Positions 35,541 through 48,340 of a stretch of 64,000 bases of DNA are shown here, piece after piece. The DNA lies in contig CM055092.1 of the NCBI GenBank assembly GCA_029204225.1, positions 63,430,676-63,494,675 of the forward strand. The letters run 5' to 3'. Both the position numbers and the translations under genes were made by a program. The notes under the pieces are model-generated. The model was not told the origin of the DNA and searched no databases. It was given only the letters and a program-made list of their open reading frames with translations. The DNA comes from Diphasiastrum complanatum (Eukaryota; Streptophyta; Lycopodiopsida; Lycopodiales; Lycopodiaceae). Each line of letters starts with the position of its first letter. Positions within the stretch are counted from its first letter, which is position 1.

Positions 35541-36280
35541 CTTGGGGTGAAATTTTTTTTTTTGCATGGATATAAGTGTGGATTGGCGTGGATATAGCCT
35601 TGGATATTATCAAGTGAAACATCCACACATGGATGTTCTAGACCCTGGATCTTTCATCCATGCCATAGTAAATCGCAAAAAAAGGGAGTTGGCTTTTGTG
35701 TGGATAATCCACACGTTGTCCACACTATTTCCAAAGAGTCGAGGTCCTGGATAATGCATGGATAAATCAAGTGATCAATAGAATAATCAAAATAAACCAC
35801 TCATTTGATAATGAAAATTTTTATTGCGCTAATATATACTCGAATCAAAATAGCTAGTGATTGGATCAAGTGAATAATTGAATTGAATAATAGTGATTTG
35901 AATCGAATTGAATCGAATCGAATCGTTGTCTTCCAATCCAAAGTTCTTGATAATTGTGTCAATCTATTTGATTTGATGCACATAGATAGTGTGTGCAAGC
36001 CTATATCAACTAATCTATAGACCTACATAGCAGTCAATGTGTGAAGCTTTCACTTTGAACTCTTATCTAAAATAAGTGATGATCTCACTCAATCTTTCTT
36101 TCACGATGAGATGATTAAAATCAAACAATCAATCAACTACTTAATTGGTTGATTGTTCACTTAATCAATCACTCATTTGAATATTTACTTGCATAAAATC
36201 CAAAATCAAGTAGATGGATATACTAATCAGTATACTCGAATCCAATGAAAGATCACAAAACTCCAAATTTGTACTCCATC
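35541..36280. other. Spacer with TGGAT-rich palindromic patch
   Basis: The stretch 35560-35770 repeats TGGATA, TGTGGAT and ATCCACAC and contains GTGTGGATAATCCACAC, a near-perfect palindrome, as in the other MITE-like sequences. The stretch 35890-35925 is an ATCGA/GAATC simple repeat. No gene is seen. Confidence 0.4.
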
Positions 36281-36289
36281 AAACCATCA

Positions 36290-37873
36290 TAGCTATCACA
36301 TAAAGTTGCTTCATCAACAATGATGATCTAGCTACAAAAGCTTCCAACTTCATTTTCTTAGCACATCTACACAAGATGTTAAACATCATAGCTCTTAATA
36401 ATAAGAAATAGAACAAGTCATGTCTATAATTATGAAATATTAAAGGTTCAAAAGAAGTAGATTCACCATTGCCTCTTGCATCTCCAAAATGCACCTTTGA
36501 GTGGATAGATTCCAATGATGTTGATAACTTTGTGGTAGAACTTAGAAAGTGCAACTTGCTTTGGCCAAAGCACATGCCCCCCTTACATCACCAACTTTTG
36601 CCAAAGATTTAGGAATCTCAAGAGTAGACTCCTCCTTGCACACAACATCCATCATGGTAGATTGGAAAGATCCAACTCCTTTTGACATGACTCCACTCGG
36701 CCATCAATCCGCCATGATTAGCTCTCACATAAGCATTAAGCCTAAAAAGCCTTCAAACCTAATCTCTATTACAATGATTTTAACACATAAAGAACACCCT
36801 CAAGCTTGGCCTTATTAGTAGATCCAAGACACATATGGACTAACCCCTCTACTCAATGTTGAATTTACAATCATTTGCATCAAAAGTAGATTTCTTAGAC
36901 CCAACAAAATATCAGAGGCGAGGGAAATACTCTTTGTGACTTGTCATGTGGTAGGTAGCCTCACTATCTATCCACTAAGGCTCACCTTCACATTTGAAGC
37001 TTGTTGAAGGATTGAAGGAAAATTGGACACCATAAGTGACTCCTCAAGGCCACCATTACCACCTTCTTGAACTTTATTTGTTTGCTTGCCTTATACATCC
37101 TTCCTATTGAAGAACTCCTTTGCCAAATGGCCTCTTTTATCACAAAAGTAGCACTTGAATATTTTAATTGCCTCCAATAGGTAGCCTCCTATTGATGCTA
37201 TGATGAGAAAATACATGTACAGAAAGTACACACTTATGAAATGATTCTACAAATTGACTTTTTGATCATCAAGAAACTATATTTGAACAAATCAATAATC
37301 TAGAAAGATCTAAATCACAAATCTTAAAATAAATCTTTACCCAAGAATCTTCTTGTACACAAAGTACACAATTGTGAAATGACTCTACAAATTCCTTATG
37401 TGACCCTCAAAAAAATAGATTTGAACACATCAAAAATCTAGAAAGATCTACAAAAGATATAGATCACAAATCATAGAATCAATCTTCACCAACATCTGGA
37501 AAATAGACCTTTACTATAACAAAGATTAAGGCTCACAAGAATTAACTAGATTTGATGACCCATTTTCAAATCTACCCACATATTTAAAATCTCTACTGAT
37601 TTTTTCACACAATGTAAAAAAAATCTCATCAAAATCTTACAACATGCTTATTTAGGATGATCTCAAATAAATGGCCTCCTCTTTGATCTTGCACACTTTC
37701 ACATGTGTCGGGAAGATACCTAAGCTCAAAGCCAATTATTGATCCAAATTTCCAATGCTATCAAATGTTAGAAGCTCACCCCTCTAAAACCAACTCAAAA
37801 AGCTCAAAACTTCTTATTTTTGGACTCAAATTTTGATCAAACACTCATCATCTTGTACTTGGCTCTAATACCA
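36290..37873 (-). mobile_element. Decayed copia element, 5' part, minus strand
   Basis: On the minus strand a primer-binding site TGGTATTAGAGCC (37861-37873) follows an LTR end (...TTTCTTTCACA). Downstream are a long non-coding leader with a diverged internal duplication, a zinc knuckle (CYFCDKRGHLAKEF, last Cys lost) near 37130-37170, and a protease-like DSEATYHMT near 36950. Weakly coding sequence continues to about 36300. Stops are frequent. The partner LTR was not identified. Confidence 0.6.
37217..37495. repeat. Diverged tandem duplication in copia leader
   Basis: Two copies of about 125-135 bp (from 37217 and from 37361) share GTACACA(C/A)TT(A/G)TGAAATGA and AATCTAGAAAGATCTA. Confidence 0.7.
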
Positions 37874-38070
37874 TGTGAAAGAAAAGTACAATTAGGAACA
37901 TAAATGGATTCATTTAATCCAAAAGAGTGATTGGTTCCATTAACTACCTTTATCTGTATCAAAACTAGCATCTAGAATTGACACAATGTAGTGAGCCATA
38001 GCCTAATGTATGGACAGAGACCTCAGAGCAGATTATTAACACAAATTGAAGCATTGGATCCACCAAAATG

Positions 38071-38073
<3 letters not shown>

Positions 38074-38128
<55 letters not shown>

Positions 38129-38150
38129 CAGAGAGACAGAGAGAGAGAGA
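38074..38150. repeat. (GA)n microsatellite
   Basis: About 38 GA units with a few CA interruptions begin directly after GCATG. Confidence 0.95.
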
Positions 38151-38634
38151 ATCTTGATGCATAGTCCACAAAAATTCTTCAAATCTTTGCGGTCGAAACA
38201 CATTGATATCTAATCCAATAGTGTCTTAATAGGCTAGTTAGAAATATAAACGTTTCTATCAGACAAACTTGTATAGTAGTATATAATACATGAATGGCTT
38301 TAAGTTTGTTGAGAAACATGAATGATATAGACATTTTGATAGATATAGTATTTGGATTGTTATGTAAAAAGGTGATATTCTAGCTACACTACACTTTTAG
38401 TAAGTAAGACATGCACATATGTGTTGGAGTTAATTGTGGAGTGAGCATATTGCTGCGAAGAGTTACGTAGAAAGCACTTACAAGACATCTCCTGACTATG
38501 TTAGTTAACTTGCATTGTAGAGATCCAGTTGGTTGCATACCTTGCAATAGCGAGTAGTCAGTTCAAGAATGAACTAAGTAATATTTTGACAAAGCTGGAG
38601 CAGTATAATGAAGCTTGCTTAAAGGTGTCCATAC

Positions 38635-39157
38635 TTCTATCGCTGGTTGGAGGAGGCTTTTAAAGTGAAGAAGTCTATGAACATATAGCACAAGTTTATG
38701 GTCCATCGTTGGACAGGTAGCCATAAATGAATTTACAATATTAGTATTTGAAAAGGAGATGCCCCTTCTGTTGTCCATCATTGGTAGGGTCTTTATGTGT
38801 AAATTGGTGAGTAAGTGTGAGTCCATCATGCTTATGCTATCCATCACTAGATAGAACATAACAAGATTGATAAACACTCATATTTTGGACAGTATGTAGC
38901 GATCTATCCATCGTTGGACAACGCCCATTCTATTCACAAAAAGTCTATGTAGTATGTGCAAGAGTGAAGCAACCCTCCATCGCTGCCCTCTAAGCCATAA
39001 AAAGCAAGTTATAGCTTGAAAAAATCGTAATTATATCATTGTTATCACCTGCGTTTTTAGAAGATTATAACATAACCAAAACTGTCCATCACTGCCTATT
39101 GAGGCAGGATGGACGGTTTCAAGAATCAAAAAGTGTCATTGTTATCCATTGCTGGAC
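38635..39157. repeat. Interspersed GTCCATCGTTGGAC-type palindromic words
   Basis: Eight copies or near-copies of (G)TCCATC(G/A)(T/C)TGGAC lie at about 38635, 38701, 38773, 38838, 38905, 38975, 39083 and 39143, separated by 55-110 bp of unrelated sequence. The best copy (38701-38714) has GTCCA/TGGAC arms around TCGT. No gene is seen in this stretch. Confidence 0.7.
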
Positions 39158-39661
39158 CTCAATGCGTTTGTAACCTATCACAGCCTCTACATGGTTTAGA
39201 GTGATGAATGGCCTGTCAAAGCAGAACATTATGAAAGCATCCTTCTCCGAAAAGTAGAGTAAATAGGAGAGGAGTGTAAGAGAGAAGCAGATACATATCG
39301 TAAGCTATCAAATCATTGATCTGTAGGTAGGTAGGGCGCACTTTCAGCGAGTGACAAAGGCGCAAAGTTTTTCACCGATGTTGTAAAGCCAAAGGGTTGA
39401 AAAGAACATGCACTTATAGTGCCCAGTAAGGTAGTAATTGGAAGGAGTGAGTGGGAGTGGGAAATTCCATTTCTCTCCAATTTATTTTAAACAGACCAAA
39501 CCATTTCAATTTTTTGTGGAAAACCCTCTAAGTTAAGAATGGAAATTCATCATATGCAAGGGTATAATAAAAAAAACCTTGTAAGTTTGAAGTAGCGGTA
39601 CGTTAGTATCTGTCCACTTTTCTGTTAATGCAGTAGGGTGAAACTGAACAAAGAAGCATCC

Positions 39662-39714
<53 letters not shown>

Positions 39715-40200
39715 TGGCCAGCACACTCATTCATCATCTATGAGGTGCACAGATTTGCATGCAGGTTGAGTGAGGAGGCGCGCCCTCACAGAGTGCGATC
39801 AGGAGCCATTTGGGAGGCGAAATTGATGTTTTTTTCTTCGTGATTTATAATTCTTAAGCATGCAGTAAGCAATTAGGCTTTTACATCTAATGTTTTATGC
39901 AGATTTCAGATGGAGTTTTCTTCAAATTAACAAGGTTTTGCAGGTTGGAGTAAATTAGTAAAGCCATCTTTGTGATGGTATGAACTATTGCAAAGCTTAT
40001 CTTGTGGCTGAGGGGCAACCTGCAAATCTGTGTTTTGGAATAATTTGGACAACATTTACCCTGGTTTTCAGCCATAAAAAATGTTAATCATTGTAAATCT
40101 GTAAACAGAAGTTGCTTATACATGTTTGAAGGCAAAGCAAAATTAAAATCACCCTTAAAGCATTTGATTTAGCTCAAGTATTTATTGAGCGTATGTTTAG
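39158..40200. other. AT-rich spacer
   Basis: No gene is seen. It contains the (GA)n tract listed next. Confidence 0.5.
39664..39710. repeat. (GA)n microsatellite
   Basis: About 23 GA units follow CCATG. Confidence 0.95.
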
Positions 40201-40203
40201 GCT

Positions 40204-41413
40204 TCACGGATTACCTAGTGACATCATGAATGTTCGCGATTCGTTGATCCTTGATTGTGAGACTAGAAGTCGTATGCCACTGGTATGATGCCTCATTCCT
40301 CTTTGAGATTGATTCATAGCTTGGGGGCTAGTCCACCATCCGTTTCCCTTGTGTTGCTTGTGATTGGCATGCTTAGAATAGGATTCTTGGTTGTGGACTT
40401 TATAATCCAAGTCTTCATTTGAGTACCTATTGCAAACAAAGTTAGCACACATCAAAGCTTCACCCCAAAATGACTTAGAAAGATTTGCATTCACCATCAT
40501 TGATTTAGCTTTTTCAAGAAATTGATCTTCCTCTCTTCCACACTATGTAGAGCCTTTGAGTTTGAAATCTCCCTCTTGATCCCATGTGCCACACAAACCT
40601 CTTTTAACTTTGTTGATAGCTCTTCATTTGCCAACTTTAAGCACTTGATCTTCATGTTGAATTGACTCTCCACAACATTCTTGAACTTGAGAAAGACATC
40701 AAATATGAAATCCTCATTTTTTAGAAGATAAGTCCAACAATATCTACTAAAGTCATCCAAATTGAATAGTTGCTTGAGGTAAGCCTATCATTGCTCTCCA
40801 ACATGAAGCTTCCATTTGTAGCCATGTTGCATGATTTGATCTCCTCTTTCAACCTGTTCCAATACACTTAGAACTCTCTTGAAATTTAACACATGAATCC
40901 AGGAAGAAATCACAAAGATACGGAACCTCTCAAATCTCTTTCTTGCACAAAAACTAGCAAAATCAACATATAGAATTGATGACACTTGATCAACCTACAA
41001 TCTTATAAATTTTTTCACTTTCTAAGATTGAAACAAACTCTTGAAAGTCCAGAAACTTCAATTACAAGAGATCCAATCAATTTTAGGGTTTTCATAGAAG
41101 TACACAAAATTGAATCATACATAATTTATATGCAAAAGCTAGAAACTTGATATAGAATCTTGAAGAATGTCCTAAGACCTTTCTTATGCACTAAAACTAG
41201 CCATAATCCAACAAGTATAGTGTGAAATCATCCTACTACAAGTATTTTGCCCTATATTGAGTTTTGGATTACAAAAGTCCCATTCTACCTATGAAAAATG
41301 CTTGATTATGAATAGGAATCACTCTAGCATGCTCTAGAATTGGTGACACCTCCAAATCACTTGCTAGAAATGGCTTTTCTTCCAATAGCCTCTGCAACAA
41401 AGCTCTGATAACA
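40204..41413 (-). pseudogene. Copia leader, integrase fragment and deletion junction, minus strand
   Basis: Minus-strand reading starts at a primer-binding site (TGTTATCAGAGC, 41402-41413) and a leader that matches the plus-strand leader at 47760-48340. The leader ends at ATTGGAACAGGTTGAAAGAGG. Soon after come integrase blocks: MDDFSRYCWTYLLKNEDFIF, then SKALHSVEERKIN and FWGEALMCANFVCNRY. Gag, protease and the integrase start are missing, so there is an internal deletion near 40760-40850. Stops and a frame change occur at about 40500. Confidence 0.75.
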
Positions 41414-42118
41414 TGTTTAGAAAAATAGATCACAAAGATCCATTTATGCCCTTTGATCTTTAGCTATAATGGAAAGCACATCTAGCACCGTTAACAATGT
41501 AGAATTCTAGCATCAGCTACACATAGAAGATATTAACTCAATAAGAACTTGACAAAGTCACTTGTGAATGATAATTTATTGTTTGTGTTCGTACAATGCC
41601 TATACTACAGGTTTTACACATGTGGATCCATAACATAAGAAAAAATAGCATTCTACACACAAGATTTCAATATATCACCACAAAGATACAAAAATGGATG
41701 TAGAAAGCCAAAGAGATATCTTCCATAAGAATGAATGAGGGAAGAAGGAGAGAGATGATTTTCTCTCATGCTTGAACACTATTTATAACAATCATTTACC
41801 CTAATTGGATGCTCTTGGCCAAGCTTATCAACTTATGGAAGGTTCTAGATCTATTCCAAACCCTAGATCTAAAGTGACTAGATTCAATGAGCATGAATAA
41901 GCCAAATAGAGAAAGTCTACATGTGACCTTATCAACATGCCTAACATGCCTAACTAGATTCAATGAGCATGAATAAGCCAATTAGAGAAAGTCTACATTT
42001 GACCTTATCAAGTATTCTTAGGCCTTAACATTGTAAAGTTTATCTTTTAAGTGTAAAATACATATTGGCCAAAATTGCCAATTAAACTCAACATGATAAA
42101 TCTCAAACTAGGCCAACA
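41414..42118 (-). repeat. Copia LTR, minus strand
   Basis: Read on the minus strand it begins TGTTGGCCTAGTTTGAG and ends TTTTTCTAAACA directly before the primer site, giving a 705-bp LTR with TG...CA ends. Inside it a 58-bp block (ACTAGATTCAATGAGCATGA...) is repeated at 41877 and 41953, period 76. Confidence 0.8.
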
Positions 42119-42124
42119 AAACTA

Positions 42125-43275
42125 TAGGTTCTACCGGAGTGGCTTTTTCCTTCGTTTTCTTGATCACCTTAAGTTTGATCCCCTTAATTGATTTCGACTT
42201 AGGTATCCTAGAGGAGCATCAACTTGCTTGGTTGGGGCAAGTGGATCTTTCGGTTCAGCCATAGATTTCTTTGATGAAACAAGAAGCTTGGATGTGGTTG
42301 GAATCATTGATTTGACTGGGCTAGATTTTCGGTTGTCACCCCATAATGACACTTCTAGTCTATAGATGGCCTTGTGTTTCCATCTATCCCACTCTAATAT
42401 TGTAGCATTCTTGCTATTGACTAGAGGGTTTAGGTACATCATGTGATGGTTCAAGCCGCGAGGTGGTTTCTCCACCATCTACCTTTTTGGTAAGAGATGT
42501 GGTTTTTGGTGTTACGAGTATGTGATACCATTCAAGATTCAAATATTGTAGGACTTTGTCATCAGTATATTCTCATCCTTCATCAAGTGTGAGCACTTGA
42601 CTTAGTTCAATCGCTTCTAAGCATGTGAAGCACGTAGCCAGGGTCACTAGACTAGGACCTTGTAAGACTACGGGGTGTTGGGTAGGTCAAGGATGACAAA
42701 GTTGATCATGTTAGCACATCGACAACTTTCACGTGAATATCTCTTCTCATGCCAACAGGTTGCATGCTCGATTGATCGGCCAATTTATTGTGAAGGACAC
42801 TAGGTCCATTCCTTGTAAATTCTAGGCTCGATACAATGTGGACAAGATAATGCTTACTCCAGATCCACCATCGATAATAGCATATTCATTTGCAAACCCT
42901 TTATGCTCGATACGTAATATGATGTTTGAGGCATCAGTTTTCTATCTAACGTCTATGTTGTGGACCTATTGAACCATGTTCTCGTCTTCTACTCCACTAT
43001 TATCGATAAGTTCTAAAGAGTCTGGTTCAGGGTGGGAATAGGAGTCGGAGATGAGTTCATTCCTTTTGGAGATTCAACCCATTTCTTTAGATCATTCCAG
43101 AGGTTTGAGATGTTATGCAACATTGTCCCTAGGAGTACACCTATTCTGGAGGTTAGGAGATCTTGCAGTTCGATCTTTTCTCTTGTTCCTAGATCCGAGG
43201 TGGAACTTACTGAGATTCAATTGGGTGAGGTATCTCTGGAACGACTATTGTTAGCAATTGTGCAAATGCAGTGAA
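42125..43275 (-). pseudogene. Ty3-type protease-region relic, minus strand
   Basis: Minus-strand translation shows NIILRIEHKGFANEYAIIDG followed by GSGVSIILSTLYRA, a retropepsin-like motif (IDGGSGV) near 42820-42930, and a serine/lysine-rich linker around 42165-42480. Open segments are short and out of frame with each other. The segment at 43030-43270 is also gag-like on the minus strand. It may belong to the same family as the relics at 21.9 and 34.1 kb. Confidence 0.5.
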
Positions 43276-43289
43276 AATATATAAAGAAA

Positions 43290-44100
43290 TAAAACTCCGT
43301 GGCATGTGTTTTGTAAGCCCACATATGAGTATTGGACAATAAACTTCTACTATGACATGTGTTTTGTAAGTCCATGTGTATTAAGAAACTTAAGCTTAGA
43401 AATATTCTAAGTGATCTTAAGCTATCTTAAGCCCCAAGTTAGAAACTTTTTAAGCTCTAAGTTCTAAGTTAGAAGTTTTAGAGGCCTTAGAATGGCTAGT
43501 TTTAAACTAATCCCATAAGTTAGTGGATACTTATGGAAGGCCCTTTTTGCTATAAGAAGAGAGGCATTTTTCTTGTAAACAACACTTTGAGATTATGCTA
43601 AATTGCTCTCTCTCTAAGATTATCATTTCATTTCTTTGTGTTCCCATTGGAAGGTGCATAGCTTGAGGGAAGGTTCTTGGGCCTCCTCTTGTCTCCTTTC
43701 ATTGTATTTATTGTGGCATGCGTTTTATTTGTTTTATGCTTAGTATTAGCCACAATCTTATTTCCAAATCCCTTTTGGGTGTTAAGTGGGATTTAGATTA
43801 GTATTCTTGCTAGTCAGGAAGCCTTAGCAAGACTTTGTGTTTTTAAGTAAGTGGCTAGTTGGGTACTGCCTTAGCCATATCATTTATTTCCGAGGACTAG
43901 TTGGTAAGCCTTAGTGCTCCATTTTGTTTATGCTCTTATTTTGTTAGGAAGCTTGTAGATCTTAGGAAGTGGATGATCATCTACATCCCTATACTACATC
44001 CATGAGTAGATCTAGCCACCGCTCTAACTAGAAATACTTCCAAAAGTTGTTTTGATCAGAGGGCTTATTGGTTCTTTTGGGGGGATGTGTTTTAGAGAGG
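43290..44100. repeat. Probable solo or truncated LTR
   Basis: The stretch has LTR-like features: TGCTATAAGAAGAGAGGC near 43548, a downstream R-like TTTTTCTTGTAAACAACAC, and no coding potential. CATGTGTTTTGTAAG is duplicated at 43303 and 43356. Boundaries are not resolved; copia pol begins immediately after it. Confidence 0.4.
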
Positions 44101-44109
44101 AGATGTAAT

Positions 44110-45809
44110 CGGGGTAGAATTCGACACAAACGGCTGCACCATTTTTGACAAATCTCGGAAAGCTCTAGCTTCGAAAAAAGGAGTGGTGATCTTTACAAAA
44201 TCAGCCACTACAATTCTTCTATATGTCAAGCTCTTTATACATCCACTTCTGAATCAGCTGATATGCTTTGGCATTTCAGATTAGGCCACCTCAATTCCAA
44301 TTGTATTTAACAAATGTCAAGACATAATTTAGTACAAGATCTACCCACAATTAGCAAATCTGATACTCCATGTAAAAGTTGTATAATCAACAAGCATGCT
44401 AGAAGTTCTTCCATTTTTGATATAGTCCATACTTCTAGAAATTTGCTAGATTTTGTACACATGGACATTTGAGGTCTAGACATACCATTTCCACAAGAGG
44501 AGCTATCTATAAACTGACTTTTATTGATGACTTCTCTCGGAGGACTGCAACTTATTTTCTGAAAGAAAAATCCGATATCTTCAAGTTCTTCAAGCAGTTC
44601 AAAACATCAGCAAAAAATACGACCCAGAGAAGAATCAAAGCTCTACATTCTGATGGAGGGGGAGTATTTATCTCCACCGAGTTCAAAGCTTTTTGCAAGA
44701 CCAACAGAATACACCTACAACAATCCACAACCAGCTACTCACCTAAGTCCAATGGTGTAGCTCAAAGGAAGAATCAGACACTCATTGCAAGTGCAAAGGA
44801 CATGTTGGCCCATGCCTCTCTTCTAAAATTTTTTTGGGTAAAAGCTATTACTACAACGACCTATCTACAAAATCAATCCATTACAATGCCCTGAATGGCA
44901 AGACACCTTATCAGACGTGGACATGATCGAAGCCATCACTCAAAAATATTAGAGTGTTTGGATGCAAAGCTTTCAATCAGATCTCTGCTGATCTACAGAA
45001 AAATCTGACCCAATGATTGAATAGTAAAAATCCGATCCAAGAATCGAACAACAGTAGATTGATTCTTATTGGCTTCTCTCTAGATCACAAGACATACAAG
45101 CTCTGTAACCTAGACACTCAGAAAACATTCACAAGCAAAGATGTCATTTTTTTGGAAGACAAATTTTTTGACCACAAAGAGAAAGCTGCAGCAAATTTCG
45201 ACCCAGGTATCGAACAACAAAATTTCGATTTAAACAGTCAAAAATCGATACTGACTCAAAAAATGAGTTAGAATCTCAACAGATCGAATCACATCAGAGG
45301 ATCAAAATTGAACTCAGAAGATCGAATCGATCTAGACAGTCTCCATCCCGATTCATGGATGATCTAGCCTGCTACGTTGTGTAGGAATTCAACACTATTT
45401 CAGAGGCAAAGTCAACTACTGATGCTGACCAATGCAAAGCAGAAGAGGACACCAAATTAGCATTTCTAGACAAGAATGATTTCTATCCAAAATTGGCAGA
45501 CTCGAATATTTACTTCAAGTTTGTATCAGATTTCTTCATCAACACCACTCTTAATGTAGATGATACTCTATTATTCAGTAATAATTTGAATTTGATGAAG
45601 GATCTGAAATGCAAGTTAGCATTGGAGAACAAAAGGCCTAAGATGGGTCCAGCCAACTATTGTCACAAAGTACAAAAATCGGCCCAGTAGAACAAATCTG
45701 ATGGCAGTAGATTACTTCACATACGCTCTGTCAAAAGAACACCATTTCAGATTCAATGACATGTTGAATCTGAAAATAAAAAAAATTTAGGATCCACATT
45801 AAGGGGAAG
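44110..45809 (+). pseudogene. Copia pol relic, 5'-truncated
   Basis: The order is pre-integrase (MLWHFRLGHLNSN...CKSCIINKHARS), integrase in the open stretch 44469-44894 (FIDDFSRRTATYFLKEKSDI; ALHSDGGGVFISTEF; SPKSNGVAQRKN), and badly broken sequence to a polypurine tract AAGGGGAAG (45801-45809). The integrase Glu is Gln in GVAQRKN, so the catalytic triad is lost. It is closely related to the 15406-20415 element but has no gag or 5' LTR. Confidence 0.8.
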
Positions 45810-46500
45810 TGTTGGAATTCAATGCTCAGCCTCAAATCCATTCATTAATGAGCATCTTGAAAAACCAAAAACAAAAGACTTGAATTTTTTAGCAGAAGAT
45901 TAAAAAATTCATTATCAAACTTTCCAGAATTTTTCAATACCGTATTGACTTAAAAAATCCTATATTTTTCGATATCCAAAATCAGAATTTCTCAATACGA
46001 AATCAACTTGAAAAATCCGTAGTTTTTTGAGTCATTATAATTTTCGAGTCATTGTATATTTTTCAATACTTGTAAAAATCATATCGTCGGTCTAAAATCC
46101 CCCCGACCCAACGACTCATGTTGACAGTCCGCCTACATTGTACAAAGCAGTTATAATAATGAGGCGGTTGTAATAACTGTAGAAAAGGTTGTTGTAGACA
46201 TTTGTAGGATATCAAATAGGTTAATGTTCATCTGAAAACTTCTTCTGAGAATTCAAAGTTTGATTAATCGTTAATCTGTACAAGCATTATCACACTCAAC
46301 AAGCTGAAGTTATTACTTCAAGCAATTGTACTCATTGTTGATATTTAATCAGAGTGCAATTTCAGTCTCACTATTGTATTGTTTCATTGTGCATTTGTAA
46401 ATCATTCATTTTGAACGTTATGCTGCTAACTATGGCGCTTCCAATCCTACACCAAGCTCGCTCATCAGCTTTCACTCATTCTCACTGATTTCTGACATGA
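45810..46500 (+). repeat. Copia LTR (3' side)
   Basis: It starts TGTTGGAATTCAATGCTCAG after the polypurine tract. The first 25 bp match the LTRs at 15406 and 19572, but the interior differs and lacks the TCGAC array. It is followed by GATATCAAAGCCTC and leader-like sequence (GAGCTCCTCTAATTC). Confidence 0.7.
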
Positions 46501-47089
46501 TGATGATATCAAAGCCTCTATTTTGATCAGAGCTCCTCTAATTCTATATCAGTCAATCATCTTTGATAAACCATCTATTCTGACAGGCTCATGGTTGTAA
46601 TACTCTAGATACCTATCGAATGTTTATCATCGCAATTGTATTGTGGTATGATTGTTGTTTTACAACATTATTATATGGATTCGCTACTGTTCTACATCTT
46701 TGCATTCTTGTTGAATGAAACTAATTCTCACTCCTCTTATGCAAACATCATTATAAAGAGAAATGTATGGTTGTCTCTGACGCCTAAGTTATTTCTACAT
46801 TTTCTTCATATCAAGTTATCAGCATTAGAGAATTGCATTATTGTCTTAGATGCCTAATTATTTTTGCAATCTCTCTTTCATGGCAGTCTAAGACTCCTAC
46901 ACTGATAATCTTATTCAACACAAAAGAATAGCTCGCAATCTTTGTTTTCTAAGTAATGCACGATCATGATTAACACATTTATCACTATTCTTTCATTATT
47001 TTCAATAATAGAACTTAATACATTCTTGTTCTATAGATCTAGTTCATTCTGTTTGTGTTCTATCTTTGCTACTCGATTACAATGGAAGG
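46501..47089. other. Copia leader-like sequence and spacer
   Basis: It resembles parts of 24000-24200: TGGTTGTCTCTGACGCCTAA here, ATGGCTGTCATAGACGCCTAA there, and GTCTTAGA(T/C)(G/A)CCTA again in both. This suggests shared copia untranslated sequence. No gene is seen. Confidence 0.45.
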
Positions 47090-47744
47090 TGTGAGAGATT
47101 TCGACTAGTTTAGTCTAGTTTAGTCATATTTTGGTAAATTGTCAATAAGAGGCCAAAACTCATTTTAGATTTAGAGATCAAACTTTTTGAAGTTATATTA
47201 GTTTAAAATACATTCAATAAACACTTTTGGAAAGTGTGAAAAAGTTGGTAGTAGAGCTTGAGAGAGATTCAAATTTGAACTTTGGGTACATTGAATCTAG
47301 ACCCAAAAATAGTAGGGCTTACATTTTGGAGGGAAAGTCAAATGGCCAAATAGGGTTTGGAAACTCTATAAAAGGATGTAACTCGTGGAGAGACACATCT
47401 TTTCTCTTCTCTCTCTCATTTCATCATTATACATGGCTCTCTTTGGGTTCTACTACTCATTGGTGCACTATCTTGGTGTTATCTTGCAATCTTGTGTGTA
47501 GAATGCTCATATTTTGCTATTTTTTGTTCCACACGTGTGAAATATAGTAGGGTACTGTAATTGTACGGACAACAACTATATTTTATGTTTTGGTTCATGT
47601 TTGATCAGTATCTCTTAGAGTTTGCATCTCATTTTGTATGTAGATGCTGATTTTTCTACAGTGGCAGAATTGTTCGTTTGCTCCTTATTGTAACCAAAGA
47701 TTTGGGACATGGATTGGATCTTGAATGATCTGAAATCCTTCACA
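47090..47744 (+). repeat. Copia LTR with TATA box
   Basis: The right end ...AAATCCTTCACA directly precedes the primer-binding site. TATAAAAG lies at 47367-47374, about 30 bp before the presumed transcription start. The left end is taken as TGTGAGAGATTTCG and is less sure. Confidence 0.7.
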
Positions 47745-48340
47745 TGGTATCAGAGCTATTGTGTTTCAGGTTATGAAAGGATCAGCTATCTTTATCAAGG
47801 ATTTGGAGGAGTTACCAATGCTAGAGCATGCTAGATTGATTTCTACTCAAAAATCAGCATTTTTGCATGTGTAGAATTGATCTTTTGTAGGTCAAAACTC
47901 AATATAGGGTTATATACTTGATCAATTCCGATTTCACACTTGGCTTACTGGATTTAGATGACTTTTGGTGCATTAGGAAGGTCTCATTGGAGTCTACAAG
48001 AAGATATATCAAGTTTTTAGAAATTGCATGTAGAATTTGAGATATTCAATTTTTTGTGATTTTGTCAAAACCCTAATTTTGATTAAATCTCTAGTTTGTG
48101 AGGTTACTGAACTTCATTTGAGTGTGTTTCAATCTTAGAAAGTGGCAAGAATCATTAGATTGAAAATGGATCATAGATTGATCAAGATTTCACTATTCTA
48201 TGTGTTGATTTTCTAGTTAGAGTGCTAGAAGAGATTTGAGAGGTTCCATATCTTTGTGATTTCTTTTTGAGTTCATTTTTTGACATTCAAGAGAGTGCTT
48301 TGTGCATTGGAACAGGTTAAAAGAGAAGATCAGGTCACTT
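47745..48340 (+). mobile_element. Copia primer-binding site and leader, truncated
   Basis: TGGTATCAGAGCT (47745-47757) is complementary to the 3' end of plant initiator-Met tRNA. The leader matches the minus-strand leader at about 40840-41400, e.g. GTGTTTCAATCTTAGAAAGTG and CATTGGAACAGGTT. The element stops at 48340, just where its gag start would be expected, and a copy of the neighbouring gene's last exon begins. Confidence 0.75.
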
